Of a stretch of DNA of 64,000 nucleotides, positions 44,263 through 55,583 are shown piece after piece. Each line of letters starts with the position of its first letter. The first letter of the stretch is position 1. Origin of the DNA: Bidens hawaiensis (Eukaryota > Streptophyta > Magnoliopsida > Asterales > Asteraceae); the NCBI GenBank assembly GCA_021521415.1, contig JAIQDT010000001.1:7006001-7070000 (forward strand), written 5' to 3'. The notes beneath the pieces were generated by a model that searched no databases, was not told the DNA's origin, and saw only the letters and a list, made by a program, of their open reading frames with translations. Position numbers and translations under genes: made by a program.

Positions 44263-46095
44263 ATTTGTGAAATACAAGTGAAGGAATTTGATAAAGTTCA
44301 ATTCTAATATTTTGTTTGGGATTGAGTTTGAAAACATCTTATTGGCTTTTAGGTGTATTCAAAATGCTAGTAAGTTAAAATATGTTTGACAATCAAGAAA
44401 ATCTTTTTTATTTTAGCTTTTTGAAAGGGTAAAAAAAACAATTTAAGCCCAAAATCCTGACTTTCCAAAATTGTTTCTTAAAAAAATCAGTAAACAGTTT
44501 TCAAACTTAATCCCAAACATGCTCTAAGTGCAATTCAATTAATTTTCCAAATAAACACACTGAAAATGAAATTAAAATTCAATTCCAATGATTTTTGCGA
44601 ACAAAACACATTAAGAAACAAGATTTAAATTATAACCAGAGTTTTTCCTGGCGCGTTGCGTCGAGGCTAGTTGGTAGATATTAGGGTGACAAAACCCAAA
44701 CATTGTCGGTCCCGAGAGTTGATGTGGTAGTACAAAGTGAATTTGTCGGTTTCGGTGACAAGCGTTATGGTGCCGGAACTAACATCATAAATAAAACAAA
44801 AAAAAAATAGTAAACTTGAGAGTACCAATAAGGTAACATCCGTTGGTAAAACTCGAACATTGGTAAAACCCGAGTGTTGTCAATCCCGGCCATTGAGGCA
44901 GCGAATCTACGCAAATTCGGCTGGTTTGCGACACTTTCGACCCTCAAAAATAAAATTGACATTCGGTCGGTTTCGTGACCTTTGATACGATAACAAAACT
45001 AAAACGAAGGGCAAAAATTCTACACGAACTAAAACAAAAAATTACGGTACCATAACTAAAAAAGATTGGCATCATGTTGGTTTTCGTTACATTTGTGACG
45101 CTACCGAGACTAAAAAATAAAAATCAAAACACAAAAAAAAAATGCCAAGAACCAATAGGGTGCTGCAAAGTTGCCCAATGATAGTTTTACGACACCAAAG
45201 TTCTCATTTGTTATTACTAGTAATAGTACTTCCGTCAAATTACTTTGAATTGCATTCAATATTTCATCGGATTGCATCCTAGAAACATAAAAAAATGGTA
45301 AATGCGATCAAGATAACGATGACATATGTTTTATTCAATCAAGATTAAAATGACAAGTCCATCCAATAATTATAAAAAACGGCAAATGAATTAGTCAAAT
45401 CAAGATTCAGGTACGTGTTGGGAAGAATGAGATTATTCAAATGAAGAGTGGTAAATCCGACATAACACAAGCAACATGATACTGTTATTGTGTTAATACT
45501 TCATGTATAGTTTTATGATGTTATTATGTTATAGATAATTTGTCTAAAACACATGGAAGAAGAAGAACACGATTCAAAACAATAAAGAGTTGTAAAACCG
45601 TTGAATCCCAAACAACCTCATACTATTATTGTGTTTTACTTTATTGTCATTATGTTTTAATTCCGGCTTATGATGTTGCTGTTGTGTTTTAGACAATATC
45701 CAATTGAATATTGTTGTTATTGTGTTTCAATTATTTTAAAACATATTTTATTTGAAAGAAATCAAATAAGGAAATCGTCATAGAACTAAAACACCGGTGA
45801 ATGATATAATTAAAACATTATAGAACGATAAGGCTATATGATAATCCGCAATTAACTGTAGATCAATGTTTTGTTAGGTATATGTGTGAGAGGGAGAAAG
45901 AGCCAAGAGGATGTGTGTGTGTGTGTGTGTGTGTGTGTGAGAGATTCAGATTCCAAATAGTGTTAGGTAACATATCGTTTTCACTTGTATACTTTTAGCA
46001 TATATATACTACATATAATTCATTATATAAAACTTATTATACACATTTCTTTGTGATACAATCACGTTTTGTATATTAAAACATAATATATTATA
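44263..46095. other. Intergenic, no gene seen; GT microsatellite
   Basis: AT-rich sequence with GTCGGTTTCGGTGACA-type low-copy motifs at 44690-45130 that may be a decayed element. A (TG)n microsatellite lies at about 45912-45938. Confidence 0.45.
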
Positions 46096-48484
46096 TCTAT
46101 ATATTAAATTGTAGCATTTTCATGCTTAACAAGTTGTATTTAATACTAAGACCATGTAAGACCATGTGTAGTCGTAAAGCTCCACATCCAGGGGTTATGC
46201 GCCACGTGGCGCCCAGTCAGAGTTATGGTTTTGTACAAAAAACAAGTGTAGTCATAACTTGGAGGGGGCGGTGTTTCCAGAGTTATAAAGCCTCCATAAC
46301 TTGGAGGGGGGCGGTGTTTCCAGAGTTATAAAGCCTCCATATCCGCGTTGTATCTAAAACGCACAAAAAAAAATCAACATAACGCAGGGGGGGCGGTGTA
46401 CCCCCTGCGTTTTCACCCAAAACGCTAAGCACAACGTGCCACTACACCTGGTCTAAGTCAATATTTCATCGACTTACAATTTTCAGCAAAGTTATTTGCT
46501 TTTTTCAATATTTGATTATTGGTAATAAATTTTACTTATATTTATCTTTTTAATAACTTTTAATATATAAGATTCCGTAAAATTATATTATATAAATTAA
46601 AACCCAATATCTCATCCACTCACATATATTACTATTCATTCATGAAACATATAATTCAATCAAAATATGTTATGACCAACTGTTACACTTCATGTTCCAT
46701 GAATTATCATAACATTAATGTCTCTTTCTATCTCAACAACCAAGTCCAAAAAGCCTTTTATCTTTCTCTCTCACTCATCACTTTCTCTCTTTCGTCACTT
46801 CCACTTTTGCTAGCGTTAGACTCGGATGGATTTATAGTTGACGATTCAAAATGACCGCCCGACAACGCGGGAGTCAAAATATTTGTCTATATTAAATTAC
46901 AACATTTTCATACTTAACAAGTTGCACCTTATATTAGTCAATGTTTCATTTACTTACAATTTCTAGCAAAGTTATTTGCTTTTTTTAATATCTAATTATT
47001 GGTAATAAATTTTACTTACATTTAGTTTTTAATACCTTTTAAAGTATGAGGTTTGACAAAATTTCGAATATACCGTCTAGACGTGTTTCGTTTTATATAC
47101 GTGCTGACATAAATTATGTTCAAATCGAGTCCGGTCAAAATTATATCGAAACAAATGCTGCTAACGCTGTTGCTGCTAGAAGCCGACACGTGAATGGAAG
47201 CGACGATTGGAAGTGACGTTGTTGCTTTGTTGTGTTCGATGTGTTTGCTTTGTTCGTTCTTTGTTATGTGAATATGGAAGCGACAATTGGTTAAACATTT
47301 CTAATTGCAGACATGAGACTTGTTTTTAACAGTATGATAAACACGATAGACATTTAAGTTCTTCAAAATTACATGTATGTATAACATATATATATGTGTG
47401 TACTTTATATATAAACTTATTAAGCACATTTACTTATGACACAATCACGTTTTGTATATCCATCAATACTTTTAATAAAATACTACAACTTTTTGCCGAT
47501 GTGTCTCTTTTACATTAATTCTTACGAAATTATTTAATAATTAATTCAGTTATTTAAATATGATAATTCACTAATACTATTTATTTGTCAATTTTTTATT
47601 ATAGTATCTTTTACTTCCTTAATGTTAATAACATGCAATTAGTTATAATTTTAATAATTATAAATGAATTAAGTCATTAATTTCTAAACTAACTAATTTA
47701 TGTTATTTATATTAAATGGTAAATTATTTAAAATCATATAGTTAAATTTGCTAAATTTAATAGCGTATACATCCAATAATTTTTTACATTACTTTTTACC
47801 TTTCATGGATTTGAAAGTTATTGCTATAATCTACTATTTTATTTACCATCAGACCAATTATTTATAGAAAATTACTCAAACTCTAGATAAATACATCACT
47901 TAACAACTTTATTATATACAAATAATATTATTTATAAAGTTTTCAACCACTATTTTCATTTAAAAAAAGGTATTTAAATTTTGATATACAGAATGTTTTA
48001 AAAACTTTAATTTCCACGTGTTTAATCAATACATATGTTTAATATTTTATAGTATTTTTTATTTTATAATATTTCCATAAATTATATATTCAAAAATATT
48101 TTATGTTTACCGAGAAAGTGTAAATTAAAGAAAACCAAAAGAAGGTAAAAATGACATTATACCTCCAAATATACGGTCTCCAATCCAAGTGTATTGTGTT
48201 ATTTTTATGTTTATAATTTTTAATTAATAACAATTTTTATATGTTATGTTTTTTTTGTTTAGATATTTCGTCTTTTAAAAAGACTCGTGTAATCTCAAAT
48301 GAATACAATAACAAATAATGTCATTAACTATATAATTGTTTATTTTTAAATTGTTGTAAATGTACTATAACTTTGTATTAACATTGTATTGTATGATAAG
48401 TATATAGTTAAATTTGTGTTTTAATTATTTATTAAATATTTAATTTTAATTAATTACTCGTACAGTACACGAGTCTCAAGCTAG
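46096..48484 (+). mobile_element. Helitron-like element with duplicated 5' end
   Basis: A 5'-type terminus TCTATATATTAAATTG at 46096 follows A. The right end has the hairpin ACTCGTACAGTACACGAGT followed by CTCAAG and CTAG at 48481-48484, then T, matching the Helitron 3' rule. A second 5'-like copy (GTCTATATTAAATTAC) starts at 46886 and repeats the following 150 bp or so. The interior is AT-rich with no Rep/helicase. Whether this is one element or two nested ones is unresolved. Confidence 0.5.
46150..46453. mobile_element. MITE (Harbinger-like, TAA TSD) inside Helitron-like repeat
   Basis: The ends GACCATGTGTAGT-type and ACTACACCTGGTC are inverted and flanked by TAA (46147-46149; 46454-46456). 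The paralogous repeat at 46890-46950 lacks this insert, giving a natural empty site. The left end shows a doubled TAAGACCATG. The interior has GCGCCACGTGGCGC (46199-46212) and a duplicated GGAGGGGGCGGTGTTTCCAG block. Confidence 0.7.
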
Positions 48485-49655
48485 TTAAAACTTTGAGACA
48501 TCAAACCTCTCATAATATAATATCTATATGTGTGTAGGCTTATGACAAGTAATTTCTTAAGTTTCAATTTTATTCATTATATATACCTTTTTAATTCATT
48601 TATATTTCATTCAATGTGGATTTCTCTACTTAGTCAAGTAAAGCATGTATGCTTAGTTTATTTTTTCTCAACATTTCGGTATAAATTTTGTTGATATGGA
48701 GTTGTATTCAAAATAGAATATATTTCTTTGTGTAATAAGCTACACATGTGTCGGTAACTTACTGGCACAGTGACAAACTGAACTGTTCACGACTGAACAC
48801 GATAATGATATTGATATTATTGGAACTGGTAGGCGTATTTGTTTGTTTTTTGGCTATTTTTTTCGACTTTGTTGATAATGAAGTTGTATTTAAAGTAAAT
48901 TATTTTGTGGTATCATAAACTATACGAGTGTCTATGTCGCGACGAATAAAACTGATTGTAATGGAACAACATAACAATATCGATATTGTTGGAACCCGTA
49001 TCAATATTCGTTTTCATTGGATTTGATTGTTTTGAAACACGTGTTATATTCTTTTGAATATATCATAAATTTATTTTCGTGTGTTTTCATTCGGTCCCAA
49101 ACGTGACAAACCGGACCAATTTACATGGGCTATATTTTTCTAGTTACGAAGAGAACAAGGAATGAAGAAACACAAGTTGCAAACAAAATACACTAACATG
49201 CCAAATCATATAAATTTTAAATACAATAATTTTATTATTCAGTAAGATAAATATTAGTAAAGCACATCATGCAATTTAAGTTGAACGATAATACACATTT
49301 TGTCCGCTGATAATTTTTAAAGAAAACTACAAATGAAGTAGTCATTTTTTATTTATTTTTTTAAATTTAGCATATGCATATAAAAAATTAATTATGCCTC
49401 AAGAGTCAAGGCATGAGGTTATACAAAACAATGTTTGTGGATCCACTTTGTCTCACGCCTAGCAGAGTAAAAACCCATAAATATAAGCGACTCAATAATT
49501 CTGGGACCCAAAGCCGATGGAGACATTTGGAATTTTTCTTCAATTTTTTATTAAATATAAACTCCAACTTTATCCAAACGTGAGACTCGTGTTTATTAAA
49601 AAAAAAAGAAAAAAGGAAAAAATGCTTTCATATCCGTATACAACAATTTATTAAC
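48485..49655. other. Intergenic, no gene seen
   Basis: AT-rich, no ORF of interest. A related pair of blocks at 48660-48910 and 48880-49080 (TTGTTGATA..GAAGTTGTATT) suggests old duplication. Confidence 0.4.
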
Positions 49656-50272
49656 ACAAATTGGATTTTAATAACCCTCACACTCAATGTTATTTACCGA
49701 TTATAATTTTAACTAAGAATATTCTTGCTAGTAGTCTGAACTTTTAAAACGTTTACTTTCATTGGACACATATTAAAAAAACTTTAACAATGTTAAGGTT
49801 TATACGAATTTCGAATTAATAATTTAGAGTTTCTAATCGGAAGGAGGATACGAGTCGATTGATTCTTCAAAACGATACTACAATTTGGGTGTCTGATCCG
49901 CTTAACAAAAATTAAGGTGTTTGGAGATAAGTTTTGCATCAATCGACTCGTATTATCTTTTCGATCAAAAACTCTAAAATATCAGTTTGAAATTTGAATA
50001 AAACTTAACGTCGTGATATTTTTTTAACGGATGTCCAATGAGATACCGTTTTGAAGTAAGTTTCACAAAAATCGACTCGTATCCCCCTTCCAATCAATAG
50101 CCCTAAATTATTAGTTTGAAATTCGGATAAAACTTAACGTTGTTAAGTTTTTTTAACGGAGGTCTAATTAGGGCAAATTTATTAAAAGTTTGGACTAATA
50201 GCAGGAATATTCCTTGTTGAGATTATTATCGGCCAATATTATTAACTTGGGATCATTAAAATCCAATTTACC
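49656..50272. mobile_element. Long inverted-repeat (foldback) element
   Basis: The left arm from CAAATTGGATTTTAATAACC pairs over some 200 bp with the right arm ending GATCATTAAAATCCAATTT, including AAGAATATTCTTGCTAGTAG against its complement. A third related segment lies between them at 49935-50045. TTATTAA-containing flanks could be a decayed TSD. No coding capacity. Mutator-like by arm length, which is inference. Confidence 0.55.
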
Positions 50273-50849
50273 ATTATTAAAACATAAAGGACATTGGATA
50301 CACACACACACACACTATACTAGCTTTTGAACCTGTTGTTACACGAGATGTGTTAAATGATAAAAGTAAATATTTATCAAATGATAAAGATAAATAAGAT
50401 TCTTTGTTTGAAATAAAGAAATAAAATTAAAGGTATAAAAGAAATAGAATATATAGTACAAACAATAATACGTTTAGAATCTCAACTTACAAATTTGTAG
50501 TATTTCTCTAATAGCAAGAGCTTTGTTTAGTGGCAAATATTTTGAGAGTTCAATATCAACCCAATTCAACAAATTAAAAATTAAAGGAATGCACTTTCGC
50601 TCAAATGAATACAGCTTGACATGGAAGAGTAAACAGTTAACACAAATATCAAATTAGCCTACATCTACTGCATTTGTATTAGATGCAAATCCTCATCCAT
50701 CACCACATGAAATTGTAAATTATTTTGACAACCCTAAGAAAGTATTTGAACAATAAGGAAAAGGTTTAAATGATATGGATTAATAAATCATAAATGTACC
50801 TTTGCATATGCACGTACAATCTTGTTTCCTGGATTTCAGGTTTAGTTGA
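50273..50849. other. Intergenic, no gene seen; CA microsatellite
   Basis: A short (CA)n run near 50301-50316, otherwise AT-rich DNA with no recognised gene. Confidence 0.4.
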
Positions 50850-51305
50850 TGAAGAAGCACGGATCTAAATCCGAATAGGTTAGACCGATGATTCCACAGA
50901 ATACGTGTCAAATAACAAATAACACGACGGTACAAGTAAAATCTCAACCAGTCCGGTGACGGAAACCTGCAAAACAGAACACCTTGAGCTTGCTACGGGA
51001 AGGACATGAGCGTGGGTCTTCCCGTAACCACCATTCGGTGTGAGAATAAGTACAGTTCTTAGAAAAAGAAAATACTTTAAGTGATTGATGTAATATGTGA
51101 AGTGTGAATAAATATCTCATGATGATGAAGTTAGTATTTATAGCCGAATGATAAAGGAATACTATTGGTACAACTGTCCTCTTCTAGAAGATGATATTTT
51201 TAACAAACTGGATACGTGTCCGTTCCTGATAGGGTGAGACAACTGACCATGTGCATGGTTATAATAACCTTGCCAGCTGTCCTCTTTCAATTGGTTATTA
51301 TATCA
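50850..51305 (-). repeat. Diverged Tat-type LTR fragment or solo LTR
   Basis: On the minus strand it has the same order as the E1/E2 LTRs: CGGCTATAAATAC, then ATTCTCACACCGAATGGTGG, then GGTGTTCTGTTTTGCAGGTT, ending GCTTCTTCA. No gag or pol flanks it. The proposed borders (TGATATAATAACC..TTCTTCA) have no matching TSD, so they are approximate. Confidence 0.6.
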
Positions 51306-51307
51306 CG

Positions 51308-51694
51308 TGTAACAACTCGAATTTTCCAATTTATATCACCCGACCCGTTTATATGTTCGGGAATTTTTATCAATAAACGATACCGTATTTATCGAGTTAT
51401 CTAATTATTATAATATTATTGTTTAATTGTTTATATAATATATAATTATAACTTTCACATTATGGTATCTTTAACCCAAACTTAAACTTTTACCTAATTA
51501 TGTTTTTACATTCAATTCTCAGGGACTAAATGCAAAATACCATATATTATAATACAATAACCCATCTGCCCGGATCCATTAGCCAAACCCATGACCCAAA
51601 TCATGTACCCGTTTACCCAGATCGTATCTTGCACCCTAATCTTCGTCCTAAACATGGAATTGGTTATTTCGAACCTCACCAACACTTTAATTAA
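51308..51694 (+). repeat. Gypsy LTR fragment
   Basis: Begins TGTAACAACTCGAATTTTCC and contains TTCTCAGGGACTAAATGCAA, both common in chromovirus-type LTRs. It is interrupted at 51703 by a hAT-like element and probably resumes after 52155 for an unknown length. No internal region is seen. Confidence 0.4.
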
Positions 51695-51702
51695 GGTATT
51701 AT

Positions 51703-52147
51703 CTAAGCAGTTAATGCGGAAAAATATCAGATACCGGTCAAGGACCGATATTTGAGATATCGGTTATCGTAGTGAGATATCGGTAATTTTAATATCATGT
51801 AAAATTCATATATATAACAATTTAACACTAATAATTTAGTATAGTCTTCTACCATTAACAAGGTAACCTTTAGCAAATTGCAAAAACACTAACAATCGTA
51901 GCAAGTAAGAATTGATTAAGACATAAAATACTAACGCTGAACACTAAAAGTTGATTATTAAGACTTAAAACAATGATATCGGGATTATCGGTGATATATC
52001 GGTCAAATATTAGTCCAATATCGGTCAATATCATTGATATTATCGATACCGATATTCCGAACCGATATTTTGATTTATATCGCCAAAGGACGATAACCGA
52101 TATATCAATGATATATCGGTGATATATCGGCGATATCGACCGCATAG
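51703..52147. mobile_element. hAT-like MITE of GATATCG repeats with perfect 8-bp TSD
   Basis: Flanked by identical GGTATTAT at 51695-51702 and 52148-52155. The ends are CTA..ATGCGG and CCGCATAG. Subterminal regions are full of GATATCGG/CCGATATC units on both sides around an AT-rich centre. No transposase. Confidence 0.65.
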
Positions 52148-52560
52148 GGTATTATAATCAATTTGATCTCGTACTCATTAATAACTAAAACCCGTCATTA
52201 TCAATATACGAATTTATCATATAAACGCGATGATATTCCAATTAAGTTTAGGTACACCTCCTGCGTGACCCGACGAATCTAATCATATGTTTAATTGGAA
52301 TATAATCTTCTGCAACATCAAAAACTCAGTTCGTCTATGGTCGTGGCTGTGTATTCATTGTTCATCATCAATACAACATCTTATGAGGTAATTGATTCAT
52401 ATAGCAAGTTCGTTTTGATCCTTGTAATGATAACCCCAACTTTAATTAAACACATACAACGTAATTAGACGAATTTCAAATTTAGGGTTATTATCAATTT
52501 GGGGAAATATGGTCACTTCTGTATATAATTAATCGTTTTCAGTTGATATACAATTGACAC

Positions 52561-52640
52561 GCTGGAGCAGTTGGTTTGGTCTGTGTGTTGAGATCCTGGT
52601 GGTCGTGGGTTCGAACCCGGCCACCCGGATTTTTAGGATT
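52561..52640 (+). mobile_element. tRNA-derived SINE head or tRNA relic
   Basis: GGAGCAGTTGGTTTGGTC (A-box-like) is followed about 35 bases later by GGGTTCGAACCCGG (B box, 52607-52620). It does not fold into a full tRNA: acceptor arms do not pair. A SINE 5' region fits better; the 3' end was not found. Flanks 52156-52560 and 52641-53210 show no gene. Confidence 0.45.
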
Positions 52641-53529
52641 TTTCTGGTCACAATGTGCCAATTGTTCTTGATTTCGGGCTTCAGTTAAAATCATACGTAT
52701 AAGCATTTTGTTAATTTTTAGATTTTAAATGTTATTAAGTGAGAGTGAATTTTACAGGTGTTACTTTTGGTTCATTGATGTGCTAGAATGAGCTGTGTTT
52801 AAGCGTATGATCGTATATAATCTAAATATTTTAATACATTAGTTTAGATTGTAGTGTGTATTAACATATACTTTTGTGCAACTTTCAATCCGTCTGACCG
52901 TCTCCTTTTATCTTCTTTTTTTAATGTACCTATTTAAGATAAACCACCAACCAAGTCTGATCATTCGTTGGTAACGGGTAGAAATCCGCAACTGTAAATA
53001 TTAATTTAATTGTTTTTAATCAGAGAGACAAGAAAAACATTTAAATTTTGAGCATTTTAGTAATAATTAAATATATAGTATAATTTTATCATTGATGGTT
53101 ACTTAAATTTAGGTTCGTTTTTAGTAAAATCAAAATGTATGCGTATTTTTCGTTTGTAGATGCTATTTGGAAAAAAAATAACGCCCATGATTTAACTAAA
53201 ACAAAGATAACATGTCACCTGCATTGGAACAAGATGCAAATCAGAAGTACGTACCACCAGCAACAGGACATGGTATTACACATCATGAAACTGGTGCAAG
53301 AATAAAGCATGCAGAACAGAGGGTGATACATCTGACAAAGGAAAAATTTGGAGGTACAAAGTGGATGATAATTCTTTCCGAGACAAACGTACCCAGAAAT
53401 TAGACACCGCAGACAAAAAAACATATTAGCTTGATGAAATAAGCAAGATATAGACGTGGTTGATTTGTTGGCAATGACTACTTTTGTTTGTTTAAGTATT
53501 TGTAATAGACTAATACATTGGATTATGAA

Positions 53530-54020
53530 TGTTTTGGTCATTATGTTTGTATTACATATATGTATTGTATGTTTATATCACGTATGTATTCTATTGTTTA
53601 CCTGTGCTTCAGACATTATATACATGCATTCCATACTATACAACATTTGTTCAACATTATATGTTTGTATTACATATATGTAATATATGTTTGTATCGCA
53701 TATATGTATTGTGTGTTTACATCACATACGTGTATTGGTTATTTTATTTGATTTTTTAACATTGTATACGTGTACTCCATAATATACAAAATTCCATCAA
53801 CATTATATGTTTGTATTACATATATATATGTATGGCTGTATTGCATATATGTACTGGATATTTGTATTAAATGCATTTTAAACATTCTATTGACATTCCA
53901 TAGACCATAATATACAACACGTGTTCAACATTATACGTTTGTATTGTATATTTGTATACTTGTGTTATATGTGACGTATGAATGTATTGCGTATATGTAT
54001 CACTTGCATTTATTCACATG
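53530..54020. repeat. AT-rich minisatellite (TATGTTTGTATTACATATATG units)
   Basis: Imperfect repeats built of TGTTTGTATTACATATATG, TACAACATTTGTTCAACATT and similar phrases with no fixed period. Overlapping short ORFs here are products of the repeat. Confidence 0.6.
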
Positions 54021-54032
54021 TGATACGAGTTT

Positions 54033-54560
54033 TGTTAGTACACGGTATTGCGTCTCGAGTCTTTGTATTTAACGTTAATGTATTTGTCGTTTATTTATGT
54101 AATAAATTATTAACGTATCAAGGTAGTTCGCTAAGGTTATAGTCTAGTTCGCTAAGGATGTTTAGCGAACTAGATCTAAGTTAATTATCCTCCTGATTCG
54201 TTAAGGATGTTTAACGAATCAGGGGGTGATTCGTTAAGGATATTTCAGTTTAATGTATGTAACGAAGTGGACTCTAGTTCGTTAGGAGATGTTAACGAAC
54301 TAGGTCCATCTTCTATTTATAGTGAACACTGTTCACAGTTTATTAAAGAGTTTTGAGAGTTAATTAACGAACCTCTTCCAGATTCTCTCTCTCAAACTTC
54401 ATATTAATATTATACATATACACATACTACTGATAATACATATACATATAACATACAATCAAACGTAATGATGAACTAGATCCGTATTTTAGGTTAATCT
54501 TATTCATACAGATCTGAGATCTGTTTACTGAATTAAGGTATTAGCCAAGGAGTTCAAACA
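54033..54560 (+). repeat. Copia element A 5' LTR
   Basis: Starts TGTTAGTACACGG, ends GGAGTTCAAACA, and is followed after AG by TGGTATCAGAG, the usual plant Copia primer site (54563-54573). It is homologous along its length to the LTR at 58277-58812 on the other strand, with many substitutions. Confidence 0.85.
54144..54303 (+). promoter_or_regulatory. Three tandem hairpins upstream of LTR TATA box
   Basis: Inverted arms: CTAGTTCGCTA/TAGCGAACTAG (54144-54173), CCTGATTCGTTA/TAACGAATCAGG (54192-54223), CTAGTTCGTTA/TAACGAACTAG (54274-54303), each with a short AGGATGT-like loop. CTATTTATAG, a TATA-like box, follows at about 54313. The same three hairpins are in element B (58550-58579, 58621-58647, 58667-58697). 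Confidence 0.75.
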
Positions 54561-54574
54561 AGTGGTATCAGAGA

Positions 54575-55583
54575 TTTCGGTTGTTCGATTGCTCTTGATT
54601 CGTGTATTTAATTGTAATTGGGACTGTTTTAGTGTTAATTTTGGTATAAGTTTGATTACGGTTTGAATTTGATTTAATTTGAGCTTGATGTGGATTGGTT
54701 ATGGATCAAGTGGATTGAATCTGAGGTTGTTAAGGTATTGGTGAGGTTTGGTCAGAAGAAATTGGGTTTTGGATTGAGTTTGAAGTAATTCGTATTGTTT
54801 TGGTTTGGCCGAGAAATAGGGGCTTGGTTTTGGTCAGATTGAGTATGATTTAAGAGTAATTGTGTTACGGGATTGATACGAATGGTTTAGTGGGTGGTTT
54901 ACGAGTAATTTGGTAGTTCATTTGTGCGATTTGGTTGAAAATTGAGATAGTATTACAAATTTCAGTTTCTGGGTTGTGTTCTTTAATTTCCAGATTTCTG
55001 GAAATCACGTTTGAAGATTTGAAGATCTTCATACAGATTTGAAGATTCATTGATTTTCTGGTCGATTCGTTAACACTGTTCACGAAAATTCGCTACCTGA
55101 TTACACTAATTCGCTATGAGTTTTGGTTGATTCGTTAACCAATTCGTTATACTCTCTGATTCGTGTCAACTGCTTCGTGTGACACGCGTCATACCTCGAA
55201 AATTGTTTTATAACAACTTTTGCCACGTGGCATTTGTTGTCAGAGTTTGTTACAAACCGTTGTAACAACCTGATTCGCTATAAGTTGATTCGTTATCAAC
55301 TGTAGCCGGTTCGTTATCTAATTCTCTAAGCATTTCTTAGTGATTCGTTAAAGATAACTTTCTGATTCGCTAAGCATATACTTAGTGATTCGTTATATCT
55401 AATTCGTTAGTTGTTCATCTGATTAGTTGACCGTCTGATTCGTTGACCATCTGATTAAACTTCGTTAAAGGTGTGATTCGTCATTTACTGTTCACAGTTC
55501 GCTACAACTGTTCATAGTTCGTTATCTTTACTGTTTGCAGTTCGTTAATCTTATTTTCAAATTTAATCCTTAAAGATCAAAAC
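54575..55583 (+). other. Copia A untranslated leader rich in TTCGYTA motifs
   Basis: No ORF. From 55070 on, more than fifteen TTCGTTA/TTCGCTA sites occur, mostly in this orientation, interspersed with CTGTTCA and CTGATT phrases. Confidence 0.6.

Noticed and set aside
46642..46854. 70-codon ORF with hydrophobic tail
   Set aside because: Within an AT-rich Helitron-like region, no similarity recognised, no promoter context.
50320..50355. Possible Helitron 3' end (CTAG next to CTCGTGTAACAACAGG on minus)
   Set aside because: The stem does not pair properly and no 5' end was found.
52561..52640. Functional tRNA gene
   Set aside because: A- and B-box-like sequences exist, but acceptor and anticodon arms do not pair; annotated as SINE or relic.
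53456..53759. Several hydrophobic short ORFs
   Set aside because: They arise from the TATGTTTGTATTACATATATG minisatellite in several frames.
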